A model generated the notes under the pieces. That model made no database searches. It was not told the origin of the DNA and saw only the letters and a program-made list of their open reading frames with translations. From Fimiplasma intestinipullorum (GTDB lineage Bacteria > Bacillota_I > Bacilli_A > Erysipelotrichales > Coprobacillaceae): a stretch of 12,804 nucleotides of DNA. The DNA lies in NCBI GenBank assembly GCA_018715065.1, contig DVMJ01000033.1, positions 1 to 12,804 on the forward strand, given 5' to 3'. Both the position numbers and the translations under genes were made by a program. The stretch's first letter is position 1. Each line of letters starts with the position of its first letter. Shown in pieces: positions 1-6,207 of this stretch.

Positions 1-20
1 GCGTAGTGCTCCATGAACTA

Positions 21-51
21 TGTTATAATGGTTTTAGTAGAAAACCATTAT
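21..51 (+). promoter_or_regulatory. IS200-type left-end hairpin with extended -10
   Basis: A perfect inverted repeat, ATAATGGTTTT at 25-35 and AAAACCATTAT at 41-51, encloses a 5-nt loop. It overlaps an extended -10 box, TGTTATAAT at 21-29. A subterminal hairpin ahead of the transposase is typical of IS200/IS605 elements, where it forms the single-strand recognition structure. The exact IS tip cannot be seen because the window begins here. It is assigned to the IS because a TnpA remnant follows at 99. Confidence 0.5.
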
Positions 52-98
52 TCGGAACCGAGTAGGTTTCGACTACATAAGTGAATGGGGGCGATTGA

Positions 99-278
99 AT
101 GAGTGAAAGTAGCTATTTTCATTTATCACATAACGTTAGCAATCTTGTTTACCATATAGTCTTTCCAGCAATGTATCGTTGTATAGTCTTTGAGACTAAC
201 GTTGAGGAACATGTGAAGCAAATATGCGTTGGAATTGAAGCACGGTATGATTATATTCACTTTATGATAATGAACTAG
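99..278 (+). pseudogene. Truncated IS200/IS605-family TnpA transposase remnant
   Basis: This reading frame of 59 residues begins MSESSYFHLSHNVSNLVYHI and continues VFPAMYRCIVFETNVEE..IEARYD, which I recognise as the N-terminus of IS200-type TnpA (HNVS.L.YH.VFPAKYRR.VF). Full-length TnpA of this family is about 130-155 residues. Here the sequence jumps from IEARYD straight to YIHFMIMN and stops. The part around the metal-binding HUH motif (usually DHVHF) therefore looks internally deleted and altered to DYIHF. The C-terminal half with the catalytic tyrosine is gone. TnpA normally nicks and joins single-stranded DNA at the element's hairpins; this copy should be inactive. A GGGGGC ribosome-site-like sequence precedes the ATG. 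No TnpB and no right end are visible downstream. Family assignment comes from remembered motifs. Confidence 0.72.
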
Positions 279-317
279 AAAAAGGAGTATTAGAAGAATA
301 AAAAAGGTGGTTAAATA

Positions 318-973
318 ATGAAAATAAGTGATTTGAATCCAGCATATGATAAATTACAACAAGAGTATGGGGCTAAAGAGTTAACATCTATATATAATGG
401 GGGGGCACAAATAATCCAGATATTTGTTTTGTGTTTATGAATCCAACTGGAAAGAATATTGCATCTAGACCTAATTGGAAAGGTAGAAGATCACCATGGA
501 TAGGAACTAAAAATATATGGAAATTATTTTATAAAATTGGATTGCTTGATGAAATAATATATGAAGAAATTCAAAAAAGAAAACCACAGGAATGGGATGA
601 ACAATTTGCTGACTTAGTATACGATGATGTAGATCAACATCAATATTTCATAACTAATCTTGGAAAATGTACTCAAGTTGATGCAAGAGGATTATCAAAT
701 TCAGTTTATAGTCAATATCTTGATTTATTATGCAAGGAAATTGAAATCATTAATCCTAAAATAATTATAACACTAGGAAATCAAGTTAGCTCTATTGTAC
801 TAAATAAAAATATATCAGTATCACAATGTAGGAAGCAAAGTTTTCCAAGAAATATTGCAGGAAAGAATTACCCCGTATACCCTGTTTATTATCCTATTGG
901 AAATGGGATGATGAATATAGATAAAGCAATAGAAGATTTAAATTATATTATAAGAACAAATTTTAAAAGGTAA
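318..973 (+). pseudogene. Uracil-DNA glycosylase-superfamily protein, frameshifted at a G7 tract
   Basis: Two frames together make one protein. The first starts at ATG 318 behind AAGGTGG (304-310) and reads MKISDLNPAYDKLQQEYGAK..SIYNGG. It shifts at seven Gs (399-405), and the second continues GTNNPDICFVFMNPTGKN to the stop at 971-973. With five or eight Gs the gene would be open for about 217-218 codons. Superfamily-like features in order are FVFMNPTGKN (the phosphate/uracil-pocket strand and loop), TNLGKC in the middle, INPKIIITLGNQ (a conserved strand and turn), and VYPVYYPIGNG near the end, at the place of the HPS motif of classical UDGs. UDG proteins remove uracil from DNA in base-excision repair; the exact subfamily is uncertain. 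A downstream GTG at 431 could start only a product lacking the N-terminus. The gene is markedly more AT-rich than the operon downstream, which suggests transfer. A sequencing error or phase variation could also explain the shift. Confidence 0.68.
399..405 (+). repeat. Homopolymeric G7 tract at the frameshift
   Basis: Seven consecutive Gs lie in an otherwise AT-rich gene, exactly where the two halves of the UDG-like protein change frame. The frame is restored by one extra G or by two fewer. Mononucleotide G tracts are known slippage sites, so this may be a phase-variable switch, an ordinary inactivating mutation, or a read error. Confidence 0.6.
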
Positions 974-1103
974 AAAGATATGGATGATTATGGGAGATAA
1001 TTGTATACAGGTAGCCCAAAAATAGAAAGGGGTGAGGAAAATAACTGCAACAGGATATAGAAAAGTGAGTATTTCACTAAAAGGGTAACACCGTTTCACT
1101 CTT

Positions 1104-1318
1104 TTGGTGGTAAAAATAGTCAGAAGGGGCGGACAATTTCTTTTCTTCCTGGTGCTGCCGCTTTTGGTTATGTTGCTTTTCAATTTAATTTTGGTGTGGA
1201 AACACTGCTTTCGCTTGCTGCCCTTGGAATCTTAGCGATCATCAGCCCCGCTGCATTAATACTTGTTGTCATCAGTTTTTTTGCCTGTTACAAAAGCTAC
1301 GATCATAAATATCCTTAA
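1104..1318 (+). pseudogene. Remnant of a small membrane protein gene, possibly frameshifted
   Basis: No intact gene explains 974-1406, but two overlapping frames look coding. One, from TTG 1104 or GTG 1107, reads VKIVRRGGQFLFFLVLPLLV and on through LLFNLILVW to a stop at 1233-1235: a basic lead followed by a strong transmembrane segment. The other is open from 1061. It ends LAIISPAALILVVISFFACY then KSYDHKYP at the stop 1316-1318, a second membrane segment with a polar tail. Joined near 1205-1230 they would give a roughly 70-residue two-helix membrane protein. The second stop lies directly at an intrinsic terminator, as expected of a real gene end. No ribosome site precedes the possible starts, so the 5' end is probably lost at the junction with the AT-rich segment. 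I do not recognise the family. The second frame alone could instead be a C-terminal fragment of a larger protein. Confidence 0.33.
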
Positions 1319-1343
1319 CAGCCTGTGGGGCTGTTTTCTTTTT
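1317..1343 (+). terminator. Intrinsic terminator after the membrane-protein remnant
   Basis: AACAGCC (1317-1323) and GGCTGTT (1329-1335) form a 7-bp stem with a 5-nt loop, followed by a T-rich run TTCTTTTT (1336-1343). It overlaps the stop codon of the upstream remnant. It separates the accessory segment from the operon promoter at 1354. Confidence 0.8.
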
Positions 1344-1353
1344 GCGGATTCAA

Positions 1354-1382
1354 TTTACAATCTCCCCTTAACAGTGTACAAT
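1354..1382 (+). promoter_or_regulatory. Sigma-A-type promoter of the five-gene operon
   Basis: A TTTACA -35 box (1354-1359) and a TACAAT -10 box (1377-1382) are separated by exactly 17 bp. Transcription should begin near 1389, just upstream of the ribosome site GAGGTGG (1395-1401) of the phosphoesterase gene. It lies immediately after the previous terminator. No operator-like repeat is obvious beside it. Confidence 0.65.
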
Positions 1383-1406
1383 GAATTTAGAAATGAGGTG
1401 GCCGAC

Positions 1407-2150
1407 ATGATTTTTATGACCGGGGACTGCCATGGAGATTATCGCCGTTTCGGTTCATCGATCTTTAAGGCACAAAAAGAGATGACAAAAGCCGATTACG
1501 TGATGATCTGTGGTGATTTTGGCTTGTGGAAGGATGACGCCGAGCAATGGTACTGGCTGAAATGGCTGGAGGCCAAGCCGTTTACGACTTTATGGGTCGA
1601 TGGGAATCATGAAAATTATGATTGGCTCAAAACTTTTCCAATTGAGAACTGGCATGGCGGCAAGGTGCAAAAGATCCTTCCTTCCATCATTCATCTTTGT
1701 CGGGGACAGGTGTTTGATCTGGACGGCATGACTTTTTTTACCTTTGGTGGGGCAGCCAGTCATGATATCTCAGGAGGCGTGCTCGATCCAGCGGACCCGC
1801 TGTTCAAATCACAGCTCAAGCAAGCTAGAATGTCCTATCTGCCTTATCGTATTCTGCATCATTCCTGGTGGCCAGAAGAAATGCCCTCTGCGGATGAGTA
1901 TGCAGAAGGTTGGGAAAATCTGGCCAGATACAATGATAAGGTCGATGTGATCGTGACTCACTGTGCCTCGACCAGTACCCAATCGCTGCTCTCAGCTGGT
2001 CGATATCAACCGGATGCACTGACCGATTATTTAGAAGAAGTACGCCAAAAGGTCACTTTTCAATACTGGTTCTTTGGTCATTATCATGATCATCGCCGGT
2101 TAAATATGAAGGAGCATTTACTTTATGAACAAATCATTCGTATTATCTGA
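1407..2150 (+). CDS. Calcineurin-like metallophosphoesterase
   Basis: This 247-residue cytoplasmic protein carries the full binuclear-metal phosphoesterase motif set: GDCHGD with D7 and H9, ICGDFG with D37, DGNHEN with N67 and H68, VTHC with H185, and GHYHDH with H225 and H227. The family hydrolyses phosphomono- or diesters of proteins, nucleotides or small molecules. The motifs do not give the substrate. ATG 1407 is chosen because GAGGTGG (1395-1401) lies at a good distance and the GD.H motif normally sits within the first ten residues; upstream in-frame codons cross the promoter and terminator. It is the first gene of the operon, and its last 26 nt overlap the following ABC ATPase gene, which implies translational coupling. 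No signal peptide or membrane segment is seen. A dedicated role in the sugar-acid pathway encoded downstream is possible but not shown. Confidence 0.88.
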   Translation: MIFMTGDCHGDYRRFGSSIFKAQKEMTKADYVMICGDFGLWKDDAEQWYWLKWLEAKPFTTLWVDGNHENYDWLKTFPIENWHGGKVQKILPSIIHLCRGQVFDLDGMTFFTFGGAASHDISGGVLDPADPLFKSQLKQARMSYLPYRILHHSWWPEEMPSADEYAEGWENLARYNDKVDVIVTHCASTSTQSLLSAGRYQPDALTDYLEEVRQKVTFQYWFFGHYHDHRRLNMKEHLLYEQIIRII

Positions 2151-3030
2151 TGCGGGAATCGCGGCGCAGCACTTAACGGTGACTTATGCCAATCACAAGG
2201 GGATCCAGGATATCAGTTTTGAAGTTCAGCCCGGACATGTTTTAGGATACTTAGGCCCGAATGGTGCAGGCAAGAGCACAACGATCCGGGCGCTAATGGG
2301 CTTTGTACAGGCACAGCAGGGGCATTGTACGATCGGCGGACTGGACTGTTTTCAAGCACGTGCTGCCATCATGGCGCATTTAGGCTATATACCGGGGGAG
2401 ATCCATTTTCCTGCGGGCATGCGCTGTGATGATTTCTTAGCTTATCAGCTGGCTTTGCGCAAGGTCCGATCGACTGATCGCATGCAGCAGTTGATGCGCC
2501 GATTTGAGCTCGATGGACATAGGAAGATCCGTCAGCTGTCGAAGGGCATGAAGCAGAAACTGGGTATCATTTGCGCGTTTATGCATGATCCGGATATCTA
2601 TATTCTGGATGAACCGACCAGTGGACTGGATCCACTCATGCAAAATGTGTTCATCGATTTGATCCTGGAAGAGAAAAAAAGAGGAAAGACCATCTTGATG
2701 TCCAGTCATTTGATCGAAGAAGTGGAGAAGACCAGTGACGAAGTCGTTTTTATTCGTGAGGGAAAACTGGTGGGACATGAGACGATGACGGATCTAGCCA
2801 AAAAAAGACAACGCATCTATCAGGTCTATACGCCTGATTACGAGATCTTATTAGCTTCTTCTTTTCCGATTCAGTCTCAGCTTGAAAATGGAGTAGAAAT
2901 GAAGGTGTCCATGGATCGCTTAGACGAGTGGATCACCCTTTTAGCCACGATTCATGTGGAGGGATTAAACGTGCGTCAGGAAAGTCTGGAAGACCTGTTT
3001 TTACCTTATTATGAGGAGGGTCGCTCATGA
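2125..3030 (+). CDS. ABC transporter ATP-binding protein (ABC-2 exporter type)
   Basis: The 301-residue protein is the nucleotide-binding subunit of an ABC transporter, hydrolysing ATP at the cytoplasmic face of the membrane. The order is canonical: Walker A GPNGAGKST at residues 44-52, signature LSKGMKQ at 138-144, Walker B YILDEP at 159-164 with TSGLDP after it, and the H-loop histidine at 195 in SSHL. After about residue 220 comes an 80-residue C-terminal extension, common in exporter ATPases of the CcmA/YhcH/drug-export type. The start at 2125 lies inside the end of the phosphoesterase gene, with AAGGAG at 2109-2114. The gene overlaps its permease by the ATGA at 3027-3030. The substrate is unknown; related pairs export drugs, peptides or lipids. 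No periplasmic-binding-type protein gene is nearby, which favours export over import. Confidence 0.93.
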   Translation: MNKSFVLSDAGIAAQHLTVTYANHKGIQDISFEVQPGHVLGYLGPNGAGKSTTIRALMGFVQAQQGHCTIGGLDCFQARAAIMAHLGYIPGEIHFPAGMRCDDFLAYQLALRKVRSTDRMQQLMRRFELDGHRKIRQLSKGMKQKLGIICAFMHDPDIYILDEPTSGLDPLMQNVFIDLILEEKKRGKTILMSSHLIEEVEKTSDEVVFIREGKLVGHETMTDLAKKRQRIYQVYTPDYEILLASSFPIQSQLENGVEMKVSMDRLDEWITLLATIHVEGLNVRQESLEDLFLPYYEEGRS

Positions 3031-3812
3031 AGACGTTGGTTATCTATCAGCTAAAACAAGGTTGGAAGATCACGGGTTTATTGACGATAGTCGCCTGTGT
3101 TTACCAGGGAATCATTATTTCTTTGGTTGATCCAGCAAACATGGCTTCGATTCAGTCCCTGTTTGGCGTGATGGGGAGTTTTCTGGATGCTTTTGGTATC
3201 TCTATAGAGAGCATGACGTCGCCGCTTGCTTATACAGCCTCCACTTTTTTTAACTCTCTGGTTCAGATCTTAAGCATGCTTTTTTACCTGTTGTTGATCT
3301 ATTTTCAGATTGCCAGGCCGATCCAGGATACCTCTTTGGCCTATACTTTATCGACACCGGTAAGCCGTAAGCAGTGGTTGTCCAGTCATTATATCGCACT
3401 GACTTTAGAACTAATGGTATTTTATGGTCTGGTCTTTTTGTCGGGCTGTGGGATGCTTTCTTTGAAAGGGGCCTTTGCCTGGGAACGCTATGCCCTTCTG
3501 GTTTTGCTGACGGGCCTGCTTGCCTTAATGGTCAGCTTTTTAGCGAGCCTGCTGGTCATTCTCTTCAACGGACGAATGGGATTGGCAATCGGTATTCCTC
3601 TGATCCTGCTTGCCATGCAGATGCTTTGTGGAATTGGCGGGGATTCTTTGCAATGGCTGACCTATTGGACCCCTTTTGGCTGGCTGGACAGTGTTGGCAT
3701 CGTCAATGGAACAAGCGCCTGGACGGGCTGGCTGCTGCTAGTTTTAGTGACAGGTGGTTTGTGGATCGGATTATCGATATGGATATTTGAAAAACAGGAT
3801 CTGATATTATAG
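3027..3812 (+). CDS. ABC-2 type transporter permease
   Basis: This 261-residue integral membrane protein is the permease partner of the preceding ATPase. Hydrophobic segments are visible at about residues 16-34, 75-97, 121-145, 154-180, 183-203 and 232-254, giving six predicted helices. The cytoplasmic loop after helix 2 carries TPVSRKQWL (110-118), a pattern typical of ABC-2 permeases of the YhcI/bacitracin-export kind. The start at 3027 overlaps the ATPase stop by 4 nt and is preceded by GAGGAGGG (3013-3020), so the two subunits are probably made in equal amounts. Two such subunits plus two ATPases would form the exporter. The cargo cannot be read from the sequence. The gene is followed after 16 nt by the dehydratase gene. 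Confidence 0.88.
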   Translation: MKTLVIYQLKQGWKITGLLTIVACVYQGIIISLVDPANMASIQSLFGVMGSFLDAFGISIESMTSPLAYTASTFFNSLVQILSMLFYLLLIYFQIARPIQDTSLAYTLSTPVSRKQWLSSHYIALTLELMVFYGLVFLSGCGMLSLKGAFAWERYALLVLLTGLLALMVSFLASLLVILFNGRMGLAIGIPLILLAMQMLCGIGGDSLQWLTYWTPFGWLDSVGIVNGTSAWTGWLLLVLVTGGLWIGLSIWIFEKQDLIL

Positions 3813-3814
3813 AA

Positions 3815-3831
3815 AGGAAGTGTTGAACTTG
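3815..3831 (+). promoter_or_regulatory. Ribosome site deciding a TTG start for the dehydratase
   Basis: AGGAAGTG at 3815-3822 matches the anti-Shine-Dalgarno complement AGGAGGTG with one mismatch. The in-frame GTG 3820 lies inside it and TTG 3823 directly abuts it. TTG 3829 is 6 nt away and TTG 3832 is 9 nt away, so initiation is most likely at 3829. No in-frame ATG occurs nearby. Confidence 0.55.
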
Positions 3832-5547
3832 TTGAAGAGTCAAAAATTAAGAGAGATGGCTCCCGAGCTGGATCCTTTAAGACTAGGGACCGGCTGGCAG
3901 GTGGAGGATCTTTCAAAACCACAGATCATGATCGAAAGCACTTTTGGGGACAGTCATCCCGGCAGTGGCCATCTCGACGAGCTGGTTACTGAAGTCAAAC
4001 GTGGCATTCAGGATGCCGGGGGATTTGGTGCGCGTTACTTTACCACAGATATTTGCGATGGAGAAGCCCAGGGGCATGATGGTATCAATTATTCATTGGC
4101 AAGTCGGGACATGATTGCCAATATGATTGAGATTCATGCCAATGCCACACCGTTTGATGGTGCCTGTTATGTAGCGAGCTGCGATAAGGGCATGCCAGCT
4201 CATTTAATGGGACTGGCCAGAGTGGACGTGCCTTCCATCGTTGTGACCGGTGGGGTCATGGATGCCGGACCGGATCTTTTGACCCTCGAACAAATAGGCG
4301 CCTATTCGGCCATGTACGAACGTCATGAGATCAGCTTAGAGAAATTTACCTACTATAAACAACATGCCTGTCCATCCTGTGGTGCCTGCTCCTTTATGGG
4401 AACCGCTTCAACCATGCAGATCATGGCTGAGGCTTTAGGGCTGGCCTTACCGGGCAGCGCGCTTTTACCGGCAACCGGCAAGACCATTCGCGAGTTGGCT
4501 TATCAAAGCGGGAAGCAAATCGTGAAGCTGGTGCAAATGGGATTGAAACCAAGCGATATTGTGACGATGAAATCTTTTGAGAATGCGATCATGGTTCATG
4601 CCGCCATTTCCGGTTCGACCAACTCACTTTTACATTTACCTGCGATTGCCAAAGAATTTGGTCTGGCGATTGACGGAGATACCTTTGACCGCCTGCATCG
4701 CGGTGCTCATTATCTGCTGAATATTCGACCAGCGGGCCAATGGCCAGCACAGTTCTTCCATTATGCCGGTGGAGTACCGATGATCATGGAAGAAATCAAA
4801 AGCATGCTGCATCTGGATGTCATGACCGTGACCGGCAAGACACTGGGTGAAAATCTGGAGGAGCTGAAGCGCAATGGTTACTATGAGACTTGTTTTGCCA
4901 AGCTGGAACCCTACCATCTCAAACGGGAAGATGTCATTCGTCCTTTTGATCAGGCTTTTGGCTGTGATGGCAGTATCGCCATTCTCAAAGGTAATCTGGC
5001 ACCGGAAGGGTCTGTCGTCAAGCACACCGTGGTGCCTAAGGAAATGTTTGAAGCCATCTTAGTGGCCCGTCCTTTCGACTGTGAGGAGGATGCGATTGCG
5101 GCTATTTTGAGCCATCGTATTCAGCCGGGAGATGCGGTCTTTATTCGTTATGAGGGACCTAAAGGCAGCGGTATGCCGGAGATGTTCTATACGACGGAGG
5201 CAATCGCTTCTGATCCGATGCTTGGTGCTTCGATTGCCTTGATTACGGATGGACGTTTCTCAGGTGCTTCCAAGGGGCCTGCGATCGGCCATGTTTCTCC
5301 GGAAGCGGCTTCCGGTGGTCCGATTGCTTTAGTTGAAGAAGGCGATCTGATCGAGATCAATATTCCAAAGCGAATCTTGCGTATCTGCGGTATTCATGGA
5401 AAGCGGATGAGCGAAGAAGCCATCGCAGAAGTACTCAAGCAAAGAAAGGCCCATTTAAAACCTTTCCAAAGCAAATATCAGAAAGGTGCGTTGAAGATAT
5501 TTTCAGATCACGCCGTTTCCGCGATGAAGGGCGGCTATATGGAATAA
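3829..5547 (+). CDS. IlvD/Edd-family dehydratase (dihydroxy-acid or sugar-acid dehydratase)
   Basis: This Fe-S enzyme family removes water from a 2,3-dihydroxy acid to give a 2-keto acid. The 572-residue length fits the family (about 550-620). Cluster cysteines are visible in three places: ICDGEAQGHDGINYS (C76), ASCDKGMP (C118) and ACPSCGACSFMGTASTM (C187 at the family position, with extra C181 and C184). The C-terminal TDGRFSGASKGPAIGHVSPEA block carries the conserved active-site serine. Such proteins are often labelled dihydroxy-acid dehydratase. Here the next gene is a KDPG/KHG-type aldolase and no other branched-chain amino acid gene is present, which argues for a gluconate/xylonate-type sugar acid or 6-phosphogluconate as substrate (inference). 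GTG 3820 and TTG 3823, 3829 and 3832 are in-frame starts. TTG 3829 is chosen because AGGAAGTG (3815-3822) overlaps or abuts the earlier two. Confidence 0.9.
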   Translation: MLKSQKLREMAPELDPLRLGTGWQVEDLSKPQIMIESTFGDSHPGSGHLDELVTEVKRGIQDAGGFGARYFTTDICDGEAQGHDGINYSLASRDMIANMIEIHANATPFDGACYVASCDKGMPAHLMGLARVDVPSIVVTGGVMDAGPDLLTLEQIGAYSAMYERHEISLEKFTYYKQHACPSCGACSFMGTASTMQIMAEALGLALPGSALLPATGKTIRELAYQSGKQIVKLVQMGLKPSDIVTMKSFENAIMVHAAISGSTNSLLHLPAIAKEFGLAIDGDTFDRLHRGAHYLLNIRPAGQWPAQFFHYAGGVPMIMEEIKSMLHLDVMTVTGKTLGENLEELKRNGYYETCFAKLEPYHLKREDVIRPFDQAFGCDGSIAILKGNLAPEGSVVKHTVVPKEMFEAILVARPFDCEEDAIAAILSHRIQPGDAVFIRYEGPKGSGMPEMFYTTEAIASDPMLGASIALITDGRFSGASKGPAIGHVSPEAASGGPIALVEEGDLIEINIPKRILRICGIHGKRMSEEAIAEVLKQRKAHLKPFQSKYQKGALKIFSDHAVSAMKGGYME

Positions 5548-5563
5548 GAAGGAGGAAATCATC

Positions 5564-6199
5564 ATGTATGCATCCGATATTTTACACTCCCTGCGTTGTC
5601 AGCAGTTAGTTGCTGTCATTCGTGGGGATTCGAAAGAAAATGGAATTCAGGTCTCGAAGGCTTGTATTGAAGGGGGCCTGACGGCGATTGAAATGGCCTA
5701 TACTAATCGTTATGCTTCAGAGATCATTAGTGCCCTGAATGATGAATATGCCGATCGTCAGGATGTGCTCATTGGCGCGGGGACCGTTCTCGATGCCCCA
5801 ACGGCGAGAATGGCGATCCTAGCAGGTGCAAAATATGTCGTCTCACCTGCTTTTGACCATGAAACGGCCGTCATGTGCCATCGCTATGGGGTTCCTTATA
5901 TTCCCGGTTGTATGACTTTAAAGGAAATCATTACCGCAATGGAAGATGGCTGTGAGATGATCAAGCTTTTTCCTGGTTCGGTTTTAGGTAAAGGGATGAT
6001 CAGTGCCGTTAAGGGTCCGCTTCCTCAGGCAAGCTTTATGGTCACCGGCGGGGTCAATATGGATAATATGAATGAATGGTTTGAAGCCGGGGCAGATTGC
6101 CTAGGCATCGGCGGTGAATTGAATCGCCTGGGTGCCAAAGAAGAATATCAGGCCATCACCAAAAAAGCGAAGGCTTATGTCCAAAATAAAAAGGCATAA
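5564..6199 (+). CDS. eda: KDPG/KHG-type aldolase (2-dehydro-3-deoxy-phosphogluconate / 4-hydroxy-2-oxoglutarate aldolase)
   Basis: This class I aldolase cleaves 2-keto-3-deoxy-6-phosphogluconate, or a related 2-keto-3-deoxy or 4-hydroxy-2-keto acid, to pyruvate plus an aldehyde. The 211-residue length matches family members (about 205-215). Family motifs are AVIRG (R20), GLTAIEMAYTN with the proton-relay glutamate E43, LIGAGTVLD, KYVVSPAFD, PYIPGCMT, MIKLFPGS with the Schiff-base lysine K134, VTGGVN and GIGGEL. The TIM-barrel trimer acts in the cytoplasm. The start ATG 5564 follows AAGGAGG (5549-5555) by 8 nt, and the gene begins 16 nt after the dehydratase. The pairing is the Entner-Doudoroff-type lower module. 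No sugar-acid kinase or transporter is in the window, so it is not decided whether the natural substrate is phosphorylated. Confidence 0.93.
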   Translation: MYASDILHSLRCQQLVAVIRGDSKENGIQVSKACIEGGLTAIEMAYTNRYASEIISALNDEYADRQDVLIGAGTVLDAPTARMAILAGAKYVVSPAFDHETAVMCHRYGVPYIPGCMTLKEIITAMEDGCEMIKLFPGSVLGKGMISAVKGPLPQASFMVTGGVNMDNMNEWFEAGADCLGIGGELNRLGAKEEYQAITKKAKAYVQNKKA

Positions 6200-6207
6200 G
6201 CCTTTTT
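6188..6207. terminator. Shared bidirectional terminator between convergent genes
   Basis: AAAAAGGC (6188-6195) and GCCTTTTT (6200-6207) form a perfect 8-bp stem with the 4-nt loop ATAA. T-rich tracts follow on both strands. The plus-strand aldolase stop (6197-6199) lies in the loop and the minus-strand phosphoesterase stop (6206-6208) overlaps the far arm, so one hairpin ends both transcription units. Confidence 0.82.

Noticed and set aside
938..1183. Minus-strand frame of 81 codons
   Set aside because: Composition looks like translated AT-rich non-coding DNA; it overlaps the end of the UDG-like gene and has no good ribosome site.
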